Shown here piece after piece: positions 54,156-62,790 of a stretch of DNA of 64,000 nucleotides. The position numbers and the translations under genes are program-made. Within the stretch, counting starts at the first letter, position 1. Each line of letters opens with the position of its first letter. The stretch is from positions 124,001 to 188,000 of the forward strand of contig NZ_JAKSYE010000076.1 of assembly GCF_022829685.1 (NCBI RefSeq), read 5' to 3'. Under the pieces are notes generated by a model. It saw only the letters and a list, made by a program, of their open reading frames with translations, did not search any database and was not told the origin of the DNA. The stretch comes from Methylobacterium sp. E-045 (GTDB taxonomy: Bacteria > Pseudomonadota > Alphaproteobacteria > Rhizobiales > Beijerinckiaceae).

Positions 54156-54542
54156 ATGCCGTTCGTCAATGTGAGGATCGCCGGTTCGGGTATCGCGGCG
54201 GATCAGGTCGACCGCCTGCACAGCGGCGTGACGGCGCTGATGGCCGACATTCTCGGCAAGAACCGCGATCTCACCGCCGTCCTCGTCGAGGAGGTGCCCG
54301 CGACCGGCTGGCAGGTGGGAGGACGTCCGGTGGCGTTCGCGGCGCATGTCCAGGCGGCCATCACGGCCGGCACCAACGACGCGGAGGAGAAGGCCCGCTT
54401 CATCGCCGAGGCCAATGCCCTGCTCCATCGGGTCCTCGGGGACGCGTTGCCGCTTGCCACCTACGTGGTGGTCCAGGAGATCGCGGCCGATGCCTGGGGC
54501 TACGATGGCCGGACGCAGGCGCACCGGCGGCTCGCGCGCTGA
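54156..54542 (+). CDS. 4-oxalocrotonate tautomerase-family protein
   Basis: A 128-residue tautomerase. Pro2 of MPFVNVRIAG, which becomes the N-terminal catalytic proline after Met removal, is present. The length exceeds the 62-residue classical enzyme and fits the fused two-module group: the first module ends near residue 62 (GGRPVAFAAHV), and the second carries the longer C-terminal half. Substrates of such proteins are enol/keto acids. It is likely to be controlled by the divergent LysR protein. AGGAG precedes the ATG. Confidence 0.87.
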   Translation: MPFVNVRIAGSGIAADQVDRLHSGVTALMADILGKNRDLTAVLVEEVPATGWQVGGRPVAFAAHVQAAITAGTNDAEEKARFIAEANALLHRVLGDALPLATYVVVQEIAADAWGYDGRTQAHRRLAR

Positions 54543-54751
54543 GGGGGCCTTGCCCGAACGGTACGGGTTCGGACACACGCGATATCGCCGGGATCGTTCG
54601 GGCGGCGTTCACCTGTGGCGTCGTAAACGGGCAGGGTAGAGGCCTTTGCCGGCCTTACTGTCGCGTCGAACGGGACCGTGGGGGCATTCCAGTGTCCGTC
54701 GGCCGCGTCACTCGCGGCGTAGGACACTCGAGAAGTGATGTCTGCAGCCCC

Positions 54752-55861
54752 GTGAAGATCGCCCTCCTCGCTCACCTGAAATACCCCATCGCCCAGCCCT
54801 TCTCGGGAGGGCTCGAGATGCACACGCATCTGCTCGCGAGCACCCTGCGTGCCCGTGGGCACAGCGTGACGCTCTATGCGTCCGAAGGGTCGGATACGCG
54901 CGGATGCCTCAAGGCGGTCTGTCCGCCCACGGGCAGCGCCGTCGACGACGAATCCTCCGTGCGGATCGACCGCGCCGAACTCGCCGCCTACGAGACGATG
55001 GTGGCGGATGTGGCGCGCGGCGACTTCGACATCATCCACAACAACAGCCTGCATTACCTGCCGCTGCTGCGCGCCCGCGACCTCGGCGCGCCGATGGTGA
55101 CGGCGCTGCACACGCCGCCCTTCGAGCCCTTCGTGCGCGGCGTGATGGCGCGGGCGAACGACATGACCTTCGCCGCCGTCTCCGAATCCCTGGCCCGCGA
55201 ATGGCTGCCCTTCCTCGACGATCCCCTGGTGATCGGCAACGGCATCGATCTCGACGCCTTCGCCTATTCCTCGGTGCCCAAGGGCGAGCCCCATGCCATC
55301 TGGATGGGGCGCCTCGTCCCCGAGAAGGGCCCGCATCTCGCCATTGATGCCGCGCGCGTCGCCGGCATCCCCCTGAAATTCGCCGGCCCGCAGAGCAACC
55401 GCGCCTATTGGGACGCGGAGATCGCGCCCCGCCTCGGTCCCGACGTCACCTATCTCGGCCATCTCGGCCACGCCGAACTCGCCCGCCGCGTCGGCGAGGC
55501 CCATGTGGCCCTGTGCACCCCGCGCTGGGAGGAGCCCTTCGGCCTCGTGCTCGCCGAGTTCCTGGCCTGCGGCACGCCGGTCGCCGCCTTCGCGCGCGGC
55601 GCCATTCCGGACATCCTGGACGAGACGTCGGGCGTTCTCGCCCAGGCGGACGATCCGGTAGATCTCGGGCGGGCGCTGTCCCGCGCGATCCGCCTCGACC
55701 GGCGCGATTGCCGCCGCCGGGCCGAGCACCTGTTCGACGCCGACACGATGACCGACCGCTACGAGGCGATGTACCAGGCCGAAATCTGCCGCTGGTCGAC
55801 CCCCGTCTCCCTCCGTCCGGTCCCGGCCGGCGCTCGCGCCCCCCTGCTCGACAATGCGTGA
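54752..55861 (+). CDS. Glycosyltransferase family 4
   Basis: A 369-residue GT-B enzyme from a GTG. The N-terminal domain has LLAHLKYPIAQPFSGGLEMH and FDIIHNNSLHYLP. The donor domain has AIWMGRLVPEKGPHLAIDAA and the retaining-enzyme motif CTPRWEEPFGLVLAEFLACG with Glu-x7-Glu spacing. The C-terminus is Arg/Pro-rich. It is the first of three coupled glycosyltransferase genes (eight-base overlap with the next). The acceptor is unknown. Confidence 0.93.
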   Translation: MKIALLAHLKYPIAQPFSGGLEMHTHLLASTLRARGHSVTLYASEGSDTRGCLKAVCPPTGSAVDDESSVRIDRAELAAYETMVADVARGDFDIIHNNSLHYLPLLRARDLGAPMVTALHTPPFEPFVRGVMARANDMTFAAVSESLAREWLPFLDDPLVIGNGIDLDAFAYSSVPKGEPHAIWMGRLVPEKGPHLAIDAARVAGIPLKFAGPQSNRAYWDAEIAPRLGPDVTYLGHLGHAELARRVGEAHVALCTPRWEEPFGLVLAEFLACGTPVAAFARGAIPDILDETSGVLAQADDPVDLGRALSRAIRLDRRDCRRRAEHLFDADTMTDRYEAMYQAEICRWSTPVSLRPVPAGARAPLLDNA

Positions 55862-56969
55862 CGGCCCGCTCTCCCTCGGCCGGGCCGTGGTCTGCGTGCC
55901 CGCCCGCAACGAAGCCGAGGTGCTGCCGCGCCTCGTGCGCTCCCTCGACCGGCAGATCGGTTCGGGGGACGGCGCGCGGCTGCGGGTCGTGATCCTGGCC
56001 AACAACTGCACCGACGACACGGTGTCGCTGATCCGCGCGATGGAGCGCGACGGCGAGACGCGCCAGCTCGATCTCCGGGTCATCGAGGCGTCCGTGCCGC
56101 GGGAGGTCGCCCATGTGGGGACGGCGCGGCGCATGGCGCTCGATGCCGGGGCCGACTGGCTGGACGCCGACGGCGTCGAGGATTCCGTGCTCCTCAGCAC
56201 CGATGCCGACGCCGTCGCCGCCCCCGGCTGGGCCCGCGCCAATCTGGCGGCCCTGGAACAGTCCGAACTCGTGGGCGGCCGCCTCGTCATCGAGACGGAG
56301 GAGAGCGAGAACCGGGACCCGGAGATCCACGCGCTCCATCGCCGGATCGAGGGATACTGGGTCGCGGTGCGCGCCCTCGAAGAAGTCATCGATCCCCCCG
56401 CCCACGATCCGGCGCCCCGTCACGGCGACCACGTGGCGGCGAGCCTCGCCCTGCGGACCGCGCTCTATCGCGAAGTCGGGGGCCTGCCCGCCATTCCCTG
56501 CGGCGAGGACAACGCCCTCGTCGCCAAGGTCCGCCTCGCGGGCGGCCGCGTACGCCATTGCCCCCAGGTCTCGATCTCGGTGTCCGATCGCGGCAGCGGC
56601 CGGGTCACCGGAGGAATGGCCACCGAGATGGCAAGGCGCGCCCGCGTCGTCGCGGGCGAGGAAGAGTACCTCCTGCCGCCGGCGAGCCATTGGCTCGCGG
56701 TGATCGAGCGCCAGCGCGCGTTCCGCCTTGCCTGGAGCGCCAAGGGCGGTCCGGAGGCCGGGTTGCGGGCGCTCGGAGTCTCGGACGAGGACATCGCCGC
56801 CATCGATCCGGGAACCTGCGTCAACGCCATCGCCTTCGCCGAGCGGGTGGGGGAACGGGTCGGCGAGATCGGGCCCGAGCCGGACCATGTCCCCCTCGAC
56901 GAGGCCGTCGCCGGGCTCGATGCCCTGCTCGCCCGACTGACCGACCGGCCCGCGGCGCGCGTCGCGTGA
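55854..56969 (+). CDS. Glycosyltransferase family 2-like protein
   Basis: A 371-residue protein with a GT-A fold. The start is VVCVPARNEAEVLPRLVRSL. The DxD-like motif is in LLSTDADAVAAPGW, with LANNCTDDTVSL earlier and PCGEDNALVAKVRL as the acidic active-site loop. The C-terminal 110 residues are helical and not catalytic in appearance. It overlaps both neighbours, so the three enzymes are made together. Confidence 0.9.
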   Translation: MRDGPLSLGRAVVCVPARNEAEVLPRLVRSLDRQIGSGDGARLRVVILANNCTDDTVSLIRAMERDGETRQLDLRVIEASVPREVAHVGTARRMALDAGADWLDADGVEDSVLLSTDADAVAAPGWARANLAALEQSELVGGRLVIETEESENRDPEIHALHRRIEGYWVAVRALEEVIDPPAHDPAPRHGDHVAASLALRTALYREVGGLPAIPCGEDNALVAKVRLAGGRVRHCPQVSISVSDRGSGRVTGGMATEMARRARVVAGEEEYLLPPASHWLAVIERQRAFRLAWSAKGGPEAGLRALGVSDEDIAAIDPGTCVNAIAFAERVGERVGEIGPEPDHVPLDEAVAGLDALLARLTDRPAARVA

Positions 56970-58045
56970 GCGAGGCCGCGGCGCGCCGGCGTCCCGTCGG
57001 CTACTACGTCCATCATCAGGGGGCCGGCCACTGGCAGAGGGCCAACCTCATCGCCGCCCGCCTGGACCGGCCGGTGACCCTCATCGGCACCTTTGCGGAG
57101 GTCGACACCTCAGGTGCCAACGGCGCGATCCTCGACCTGCCCGACGACCGCCTCACCGGCTTCGACGGCCGGGACGGCGAGGCGATCCGGCCGGACTGCT
57201 TTCATTACGTCCCCGTCGGCATCGACCGCATCCGCGCTCGGATGGGGCTGCTCGCCGCCTGGATGGCGAACAACGATCCGGCCCTGCTGATCGTCGACGT
57301 GTCCGTGGAGGTGACGCTCCTCGCGCGGCTCCTCTCCGTGCCGACCCTGGTGGTGCGCCTCGCCGGAAACCGGACCGACACGCCCCATCTCGAAGCGTTC
57401 CGCTCGGCGGAGCGCCTGCTCGCCTTCAACCCGCCCGAGATCGAGACGGCGGGAACGCCGGATTGGGTGAGGGCGAAGACGCTCTATGCCGGTTTTCTCG
57501 CGGATGCCCCCGGGGCGGGCGAGCCCGACGACGGCTCCATCGCGGTTATCTACGGGCGGGGCGGGACCGGCGGCTCGGCCTCCGACCTCGCGGCCGCCGC
57601 GCGGGCGGTGCCCGACCGGCACTGGCACGTGCTCGGGCCGGTGGAGTCACCGATCGACGATGTCCCGCCGAACCTGCATCTCCATGGCTGGGTCGCCGAG
57701 ACCGGCCCCTATCTCGACCGTGCCGCCCTCGTGGTCGGCGGCGGCGGCGACGGCGTCGTCGCGGCGGTGGCCACGCGGGGCAAGCGCTTCCTCTGCCTGC
57801 CGGAACCCCGCGCCTTCGACGAGCAGACGGCGAAGGCCGACGCCCTGGCGTCGCTCGGCGCGGCGATCGTCCGAACCGCATGGCCCAACGCCTCGGACTG
57901 GCCGGCCCTGGTCCGCGCCGGCCTCGCCCTCGACCCGGCCGTGATCGGCGGGCTGGTCCGGCCCGACCCCATCGGGCGCACGGTGGCGATCATCGAAGAG
58001 GTGATTCGCGACACGGAGCACCGACGCCAACGAGTAGATATCTGA
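56966..58045 (+). CDS. GT-B glycosyltransferase, MurG/GT28-like
   Basis: A 359-residue protein from a GTG overlapping the preceding stop. The N-terminal loop is VGYYVHHQGAGHWQRANLIA, and the C-terminal donor site is VVGGGGDGVVAAVATRGKRF with LCLPEPRAFDEQTAKADAL, as in MurG-like enzymes. No membrane span is seen. It closes the plus-strand part of the glycan cluster and ends about ten bases from the HNH gene on the other strand. Confidence 0.86.
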   Translation: MSEAAARRRPVGYYVHHQGAGHWQRANLIAARLDRPVTLIGTFAEVDTSGANGAILDLPDDRLTGFDGRDGEAIRPDCFHYVPVGIDRIRARMGLLAAWMANNDPALLIVDVSVEVTLLARLLSVPTLVVRLAGNRTDTPHLEAFRSAERLLAFNPPEIETAGTPDWVRAKTLYAGFLADAPGAGEPDDGSIAVIYGRGGTGGSASDLAAAARAVPDRHWHVLGPVESPIDDVPPNLHLHGWVAETGPYLDRAALVVGGGGDGVVAAVATRGKRFLCLPEPRAFDEQTAKADALASLGAAIVRTAWPNASDWPALVRAGLALDPAVIGGLVRPDPIGRTVAIIEEVIRDTEHRRQRVDI

Positions 58046-58055
58046 CGTTGGGACT

Positions 58056-58697
58056 CTACCGAGGGTAAACGATCTCGATCAGACCTTCTACGATGCCCCT
58101 GTCCCTCCAATTTCTGAAATATCCGGACGACAAGTTACCTCTCAGATTAGAGGTCGGGCCAAAATTTCCGGCATGCCATATCCTCGTGTCGACGCTGCCG
58201 TCTTGCATTGTCATCGTAATACGCGCGGTCTTGTGTTCGATGAGCGCCGCCAAAAAATCGACCTCATTCGAGGGATTGAATTTCAGCTTCAAGCGATAAT
58301 TATCGGATTGATGAGGCGTAATCGCTTGATTCGAAGCTGGAACATTGACCGGATAATTGTCTGTGTTCTTGTCGTATTCACGATGGCAGGGCTTGCATAA
58401 AAACTTGAATGCATCTGTGGCGTCGCCATGCGCGAGGATGATTTCTTTCTCAACGTCTTCCATCAAACATCGAACCGTACCAGCACTGGTGTACCGAGCG
58501 AGGACCTGATCGATGAAGTGTCTCCGCCCGCGCCCGGTCACATGGGCCGAATCAAGCACGAGGTTCGGTTGATTGCAGTGCTCGCAGACGCCTTTTCTAG
58601 AAAGACGTCCCTTCCGAGCAAACAGGTTCACGGCATTTCGAATCCTCGGGCCGATAAAATGATGAAACTCGGCATTGCTTCCGACGAAAGTCGCCAA
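58056..58697 (-). CDS. HNH-type zinc-finger endonuclease-like protein in a low-GC insert
   Basis: A 213-residue protein from a TTG with GAGG upstream. Cys38 and Cys41 (CEHC), His52 in DSAHVTGRGRR, and Cys101, Cys104 and His105 in LCKPCHREYD form an HNH-like zinc and catalytic arrangement. The C-terminal part includes RIWHAGNFGPTSNLRGNLSS and YFRNWRDRGIVEG and may bind DNA. The gene and its flanks are clearly lower in GC than the rest of the window. It sits between two halves of a glycan cluster, so it is probably acquired. A defence or restriction role is possible; no methylase is beside it. Confidence 0.75.
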   Translation of the reverse strand: MATFVGSNAEFHHFIGPRIRNAVNLFARKGRLSRKGVCEHCNQPNLVLDSAHVTGRGRRHFIDQVLARYTSAGTVRCLMEDVEKEIILAHGDATDAFKFLCKPCHREYDKNTDNYPVNVPASNQAITPHQSDNYRLKLKFNPSNEVDFLAALIEHKTARITMTMQDGSVDTRIWHAGNFGPTSNLRGNLSSGYFRNWRDRGIVEGLIEIVYPR

Positions 58698-58778
58698 AGG
58701 AACCTCGTGATTTTACAATGAGTCGACGCTGAAACGTTTCGGTCTTCCGATCATATTCGAATTTTCCAGCCCGAATAA

Positions 58779-59627
58779 TTAAAAGGGCCGGTCCAGCGGC
58801 ACCCGCGCGGCTTCCATCTCGTCCGGTGTCGGCATGCGCAGGATCGTCGGCGCCGCGCGCCAGGTCGGCGGCAGCAATCCCAGCCGCGCGAAGGCGTCGA
58901 GCCAGCCGTCCATGGGCCAGAGTCCGTGCCGGGCGTGGAAGCGCGTCGCGTTGGCGATGATGTCGGAAAAATGCTGGAGCGGCGGGTCGAAGGCGCCGTG
59001 ATACTGGTGGAAGGCGTGGCCGCCCGCGCTGAACAGGATCGGGATGCCGCCGGCATCGGCCCGGAAGGCGAGGTCGGTATCCTCGGCGCCGTAGCCGTCG
59101 AAGGCTTCGTCGAATCCGCCGATCCGGTCGAAGGTGGTGGCCCGTACGCCGAAGGCGAGGGACCAGAACAGGCCGGGATTGTCGGTGCGGGCAAGGCCCG
59201 CATCCGGGAAGCTCCGCACCGGATGGGTATGCCCCACGGCGCGCAAGCCCGCCTCGGTCCAGTCGTCGTCCACGGCCCGCGCCGGCAGGTAGCTCACCTC
59301 GCAGCAGATCAGCCCGTCGGCCCGGCCGAGATCCGCGTCGAGGCTCCCGACGAGATCGCCCGAGGGGATGCAATCCACATCGAGGAAGACGAGGTGGTCG
59401 CCCGACGCGGCGCGGCGTCCGGCGTTGCGGGCGCGGGCGAGCGGCAGGCCCTGGCTCGGAAGATCGATCCGGCGGATGGGAAAGCCGTGATTGGGGAGGG
59501 GGGCGGGGTCCACCCCCATCTCCACCACGATGCATTCGGCCGGCGGCGTTCCCCGGCCGAGCCCTTCGAGGAGGCGCGCCAGATGCGCGTCGCGGCCCTT
59601 GTTCAGGGTGATGACGGTGGCGCTCAT
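58779..59627 (-). CDS. Glycosyltransferase family 2 (GT-A)
   Basis: A 282-residue enzyme starting MSATVITLNKGRDAHLARLL. The metal-binding motif is LVFLDVDCIPSGDL, and the acceptor-side acidic motif is GFDEAFDGYGAEDTDLAFR, typical of galactosyltransferase-like GT2/GT7 C-terminal modules. The start overlaps the PIG-L stop as ATGA. It is the minus-strand half of the glycan cluster, facing the three plus-strand genes. Confidence 0.92.
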   Translation of the reverse strand: MSATVITLNKGRDAHLARLLEGLGRGTPPAECIVVEMGVDPAPLPNHGFPIRRIDLPSQGLPLARARNAGRRAASGDHLVFLDVDCIPSGDLVGSLDADLGRADGLICCEVSYLPARAVDDDWTEAGLRAVGHTHPVRSFPDAGLARTDNPGLFWSLAFGVRATTFDRIGGFDEAFDGYGAEDTDLAFRADAGGIPILFSAGGHAFHQYHGAFDPPLQHFSDIIANATRFHARHGLWPMDGWLDAFARLGLLPPTWRAAPTILRMPTPDEMEAARVPLDRPF

Positions 59628-60370
59628 GCGGCCTCCGCCGGCATCGCGACGAAGATCTCGTAGGGGCCGAGGAAGCGCGCGATCATCTCCGGCGCGAGGC
59701 GGAACCCCGTCGGGTCGTCGGCAATGAGGTCGGTGGTCTGCGAGCGATGCGCCGCCACGGCCCTGGCCTTCGCCGCCAGATGCGCGCCGACATCGACGCG
59801 GTAACCCGAGGGAGGCCCGCCAACCTCCGTGCCCTTCGGCAGGGTCCAGCCCCAGACCGGATAGGCGAAGGCCTTCGTCGCCCCGAGTTGCGGCTGGGCG
59901 AGCCGGACGATGGCGGCCGCCGCCTGGTGATCGCAATGGGGATCGTGCGCCCAGGTCACGCAGACGGCGCCGGCCCCGCTCTCCCTCGCTACCGCCGCCA
60001 CCGCGTCCGCCGCTGCCTGAGCGTCGGGGCCGCTGCTCGGCACGCCCGCATCGGGCAGGCGCAGGAAGGTGACGTGGGCGGGCGCGAGGCCGAGCGCGGC
60101 CACCGCCTCCAGGGTCTCCTCCTCGCGCAGGGCCCGGAGGCGGAGCGGCGGATACAGGGCGGAATGGGTGTGCGAGCCGCAGCCGTCGCTCACGATGACC
60201 AGCCGCACGTCGCGCCCGCGCGCGCAGGCCTCGGCGATGAGGCCGCCGCATCCCAGGCTCTCGTCGTCGGGATGCGGCGCGACGACCACGAGGCCCCGTC
60301 CATCGGTCAGGGCATCGAGATCCGCGACGGGCAGGTTCTCGGCGGCGGCGAGAAAGGCGTCGGCATGCAT
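59624..60370 (-). CDS. PIG-L family deacetylase
   Basis: A 248-residue LmbE/PIG-L zinc hydrolase that removes N-acetyl groups from GlcNAc-type sugars or related conjugates. The metal and catalytic motif is VVAPHPDDESLGCGG (His33, Asp35, Asp36), with the later His ligand in DPHCDHQAAAAI. No signal peptide is present, so it acts in the cytoplasm on a precursor. The start at MHADAFLAAAENLP is chosen because further upstream codons are not protein-like. It is coupled to the GT2 gene. Confidence 0.94.
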   Translation of the reverse strand: MHADAFLAAAENLPVADLDALTDGRGLVVVAPHPDDESLGCGGLIAEACARGRDVRLVIVSDGCGSHTHSALYPPLRLRALREEETLEAVAALGLAPAHVTFLRLPDAGVPSSGPDAQAAADAVAAVARESGAGAVCVTWAHDPHCDHQAAAAIVRLAQPQLGATKAFAYPVWGWTLPKGTEVGGPPSGYRVDVGAHLAAKARAVAAHRSQTTDLIADDPTGFRLAPEMIARFLGPYEIFVAMPAEAA

Positions 60371-60432
60371 GGAAGCGAATCGTCCTTCAGAAGGAATGGC
60401 AGTGCCATCGCGATGATTGTCCCCACCCTCTC

Positions 60433-60549
60433 CCTCGTCCTTACGGCATTCACCCATGTCGTCGGATCCGCAGAACCCTCCTCCCCACGAGGGGGGGAGG
60501 GACGCACTCTGCTTGAAGGATCAGTCGGGTGAATGCCGTAACGATGAGG
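60433..60549. repeat. Palindromic element with 23-bp inverted ends
   Basis: The ends CCTCGTCC-TTACGGCATTCACCC and the complement near 60527-60549 match with two differences; the inner 15 bases (60441-60455 and 60527-60541) match perfectly. The centre holds a C-run/G-run hairpin like those at 12.53 and 45.73 kb. It lies between the PIG-L start and the end of the lysR gene and looks like a mobile or REP-type non-coding repeat. Confidence 0.75.
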
Positions 60550-60621
60550 GGGATCAGGCGGGACGTCCGTAGCTAAAGCGGGCTGAGTGTATCGACCGAA
60601 CCGGAATGCCGCCTGAACAGG

Positions 60622-61524
60622 TCACGCCGCGCCGTAGCGGTCGTTGAGGCTCGCGGCGAGGCCGTCGGCGAATTTTGCGGCGGCGACGGGGAGCATCCGC
60701 CCGCGCAGCTGGCCGAGGATCAGGGTCATGGGGGAGAGGTCACGCTCGTCGATGGGCCGGCTGACGAGGCGCTGGTCGTCGGGGATGCCGCTCGGTACCT
60801 GCAGGCTCACCACATCCTCGCGCAGGGCGAGGTTGCGCAGGAACTCGAGCGAACTCGATTCGACGGCGGGGCGCACCGGCGTCCCCCGCCGGGCCAGGGC
60901 ATCGTCGAGGTGATGGCGGATCGCCAGCGACCGGTCGGGCAGGGCGAGGGGGTGGGTGAGGCAGTCGCGCAGCCGCACCGGCCCGTCCCCGCCCGCCAGG
61001 GGATGAGACGCGCGCATCACCACGCAGAGGGTCTGCCGGCAGGTAAACAGGGCGTGGAGATCGGCCGAGGGCGGCGGCTGCAGCACCAGGGCGAGGTCCG
61101 ATTCGAAGGAGGCCAGCGCCGCCACGGCCTGGGCATGGTCGCGCACCTGGACCGTGAACGACACCTGGGGAAAGCGCGCGCGGTAGGCCCTCACCTCGTC
61201 CGGCACCACCTGGTTGACGAAGGCCTGGCTGCAGGCGAGGGCCACATGGCCGCGCCGCACGCCGGAGAGGTCGGCGATCTGCGAGCGGACGCGCTCCATG
61301 TCCGAGACCTGATCGCGGATATGCCGCACCAGCAACTCGCCGGCCGCGTTGAGGCGCATGCCCTGCGCCAGCCGCTCGAAGATCGGTGTGCCGAGTTCGT
61401 ATTCGAGATCCTGGATCTGCCGCGTGAGCGCCGAGGGCGCGATGTTCAAGGCCTCCGCCGCCCGGCGGATCGAGCCGCGCCGGGCCACCTCCGAGACGTA
61501 GGTCAGGGTCCGCAGATGCTTCAT
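60622..61524 (-). CDS. LysR-family regulator of the ABC importer
   Basis: A 300-residue LysR protein starting MKHLRTLTYVSEVARRGSIR, with APSALTRQIQDLEYELGTPI. The effector domain has GHVALACSQAFVNQVVPDEV and DLALVLQPPP. Its start codon is the third of three ATGs in a 14-bp tandem repeat; the only good ribosome site lies before the first. It is divergent from the ABC importer operon, and a 19-bp inverted repeat with LysR spacing lies in front of that operon. Confidence 0.93.
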   Translation of the reverse strand: MKHLRTLTYVSEVARRGSIRRAAEALNIAPSALTRQIQDLEYELGTPIFERLAQGMRLNAAGELLVRHIRDQVSDMERVRSQIADLSGVRRGHVALACSQAFVNQVVPDEVRAYRARFPQVSFTVQVRDHAQAVAALASFESDLALVLQPPPSADLHALFTCRQTLCVVMRASHPLAGGDGPVRLRDCLTHPLALPDRSLAIRHHLDDALARRGTPVRPAVESSSLEFLRNLALREDVVSLQVPSGIPDDQRLVSRPIDERDLSPMTLILGQLRGRMLPVAAAKFADGLAASLNDRYGAA

Positions 61525-61559
61525 GGCAAACGCTTCATGGCAAAAGCTTCATGGCAAGC
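61518..61559 (-). repeat. 14-bp triplication creating two coupled five-codon ORFs before lysR
   Basis: GCTTCATGGCAA plus two variable bases occurs three times with a 14-base period. On the minus strand it gives ATG...TGA frames MKLLP and MKRLP, each ending in ATGA so that its stop overlaps the next ATG; the third ATG opens lysR (MKHLR). GAGG lies eight bases before the first ATG only. Confidence 0.85.
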
Positions 61560-61741
61560 GCCTCAAGAGAACATGGGGCTTCAGTCTCATCCGGACGTGG
61601 ACACACCTAAGCCATTCCGGGCTCGCCTTTGGCGACCCGGAATGGCGGTGAGGGACAAGCTTCGGGGGCTGCGTCGAGCGAGCTTCTGCCATCAACCGGA
61701 GTCCAGCGGCGCATAAGCGGAGATCACCATCCTACCGTCGC

Positions 61742-61760
61742 TGTTGCGAATTTCGCAACA
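61742..61760. promoter_or_regulatory. LysR-type operator upstream of the ABC importer
   Basis: TGTTGCGAA-T-TTCGCAACA is a perfect 19-bp inverted repeat containing the T-N11-A core of LysR sites. It is 83 bases before the importer's first ATG. A related half-site TTGCAACG lies near 61785. The divergent LysR protein is the obvious ligand. Confidence 0.7.
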
Positions 61761-61842
61761 TCATAGTCGATAAGAAGCACTCGTTTGCAACGCTTCGCCG
61801 ACGTACCCTGTCCGGGTCCACGTCATGACGGAGCCGGCACAG

Positions 61843-62790
61843 ATGATTCGTCGTCGCACCTTCCTCGCCGGCCTCGGCGCCGGCGCCCTCGTCGGGCCAT
61901 CGGCCCTCCGGGCGGAGACGCCCACGGTGATCCGGATGGGATCGCTGAAGCTGATCCATTCCATCGCGCCGTACTTCTATGCCCAGTTCGCGCCGCCCGG
62001 CGTCACCGTGGAGGTGATCCCGTTCGAGAGCCCCACCGAGTGCAAGAACGCGGTGGTGACGAAGTCGGTGGATTTCGGGACGTTCGGCATCGCCGCCGGC
62101 ACTCTCGGGGCGGCGGCCGGCGAGCCCATCGTCGTGATCGCCTCCACCTGCAACCGCGGCATGGCCATCATCGCCAAGACCGGGTCGGGCATCGAGAAGG
62201 TCGCCGACCTGAAGGGCAAGCGCGTGGCGATCTGGCCCGGCTCGACCCAGGAGGTCTTCGCCCTGGAGCGCATGCGCATGGAGGGGGTGAGCGTGAAGGA
62301 CATCACGCCGGTGCGCATCTCCTTCAGCGAGATGCACATCGCTCTCGCGCGCGGTGACGTCGATGCCTATGTCGGCGCCGAACCCGCCCCCGGCGTCAGC
62401 CTCTCCACGGGGGTCGGCACCCTGGTCGAGTATCCCTACGGCACCGAGATGGGCTCCCTGAACATGGTGTTCGGCGCCCATCGCGACACGTTGGCGGAGC
62501 GGCCCGATGTGGTGAAGACCATGCTGGAGATCCACCGCAAGGGGTCGGATTTCGCGCAAGGGAACCGCGACGCCACCGTGGCCATGGCGGTGCAGAAGCT
62601 CGGCCAGAAGCGGGAGGCCATCGAGCTCTCGGTTCCCAATGTCGAGTTCAAGTGGAAGCTCGGCGAGACCGAAGTGAAGCAGGCCAAGGCCTATTCCGAG
62701 CACATGCTGGCCGCCCGGCAGATCAAGCGCCTGCCGGATCTCTCCAGCTTCATCGATACCCGCTTCGTCGATGCGATGAGGGATTCGTGA
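61843..62790 (+). CDS. NMT1/SsuA-type ABC substrate-binding protein (Tat-exported)
   Basis: A 315-residue periplasmic protein. MIRRRTFLAGLGAGALVGPS is a twin-arginine signal. The mature part has the NMT1-like fold with ECKNAVVTKSVDFGTFGIAA, VADLKGKRVAIWPGSTQEVF and ALARGDVDAYVGAEP. The family binds sulfonates, taurine, nitrate or thiamine precursors; the ligand here is not clear. The ATG at 61843 follows GGAG; an ATG at 61825 lacks a ribosome site. Its stop overlaps the permease start as GTGA. Confidence 0.92.
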   Translation: MIRRRTFLAGLGAGALVGPSALRAETPTVIRMGSLKLIHSIAPYFYAQFAPPGVTVEVIPFESPTECKNAVVTKSVDFGTFGIAAGTLGAAAGEPIVVIASTCNRGMAIIAKTGSGIEKVADLKGKRVAIWPGSTQEVFALERMRMEGVSVKDITPVRISFSEMHIALARGDVDAYVGAEPAPGVSLSTGVGTLVEYPYGTEMGSLNMVFGAHRDTLAERPDVVKTMLEIHRKGSDFAQGNRDATVAMAVQKLGQKREAIELSVPNVEFKWKLGETEVKQAKAYSEHMLAARQIKRLPDLSSFIDTRFVDAMRDS

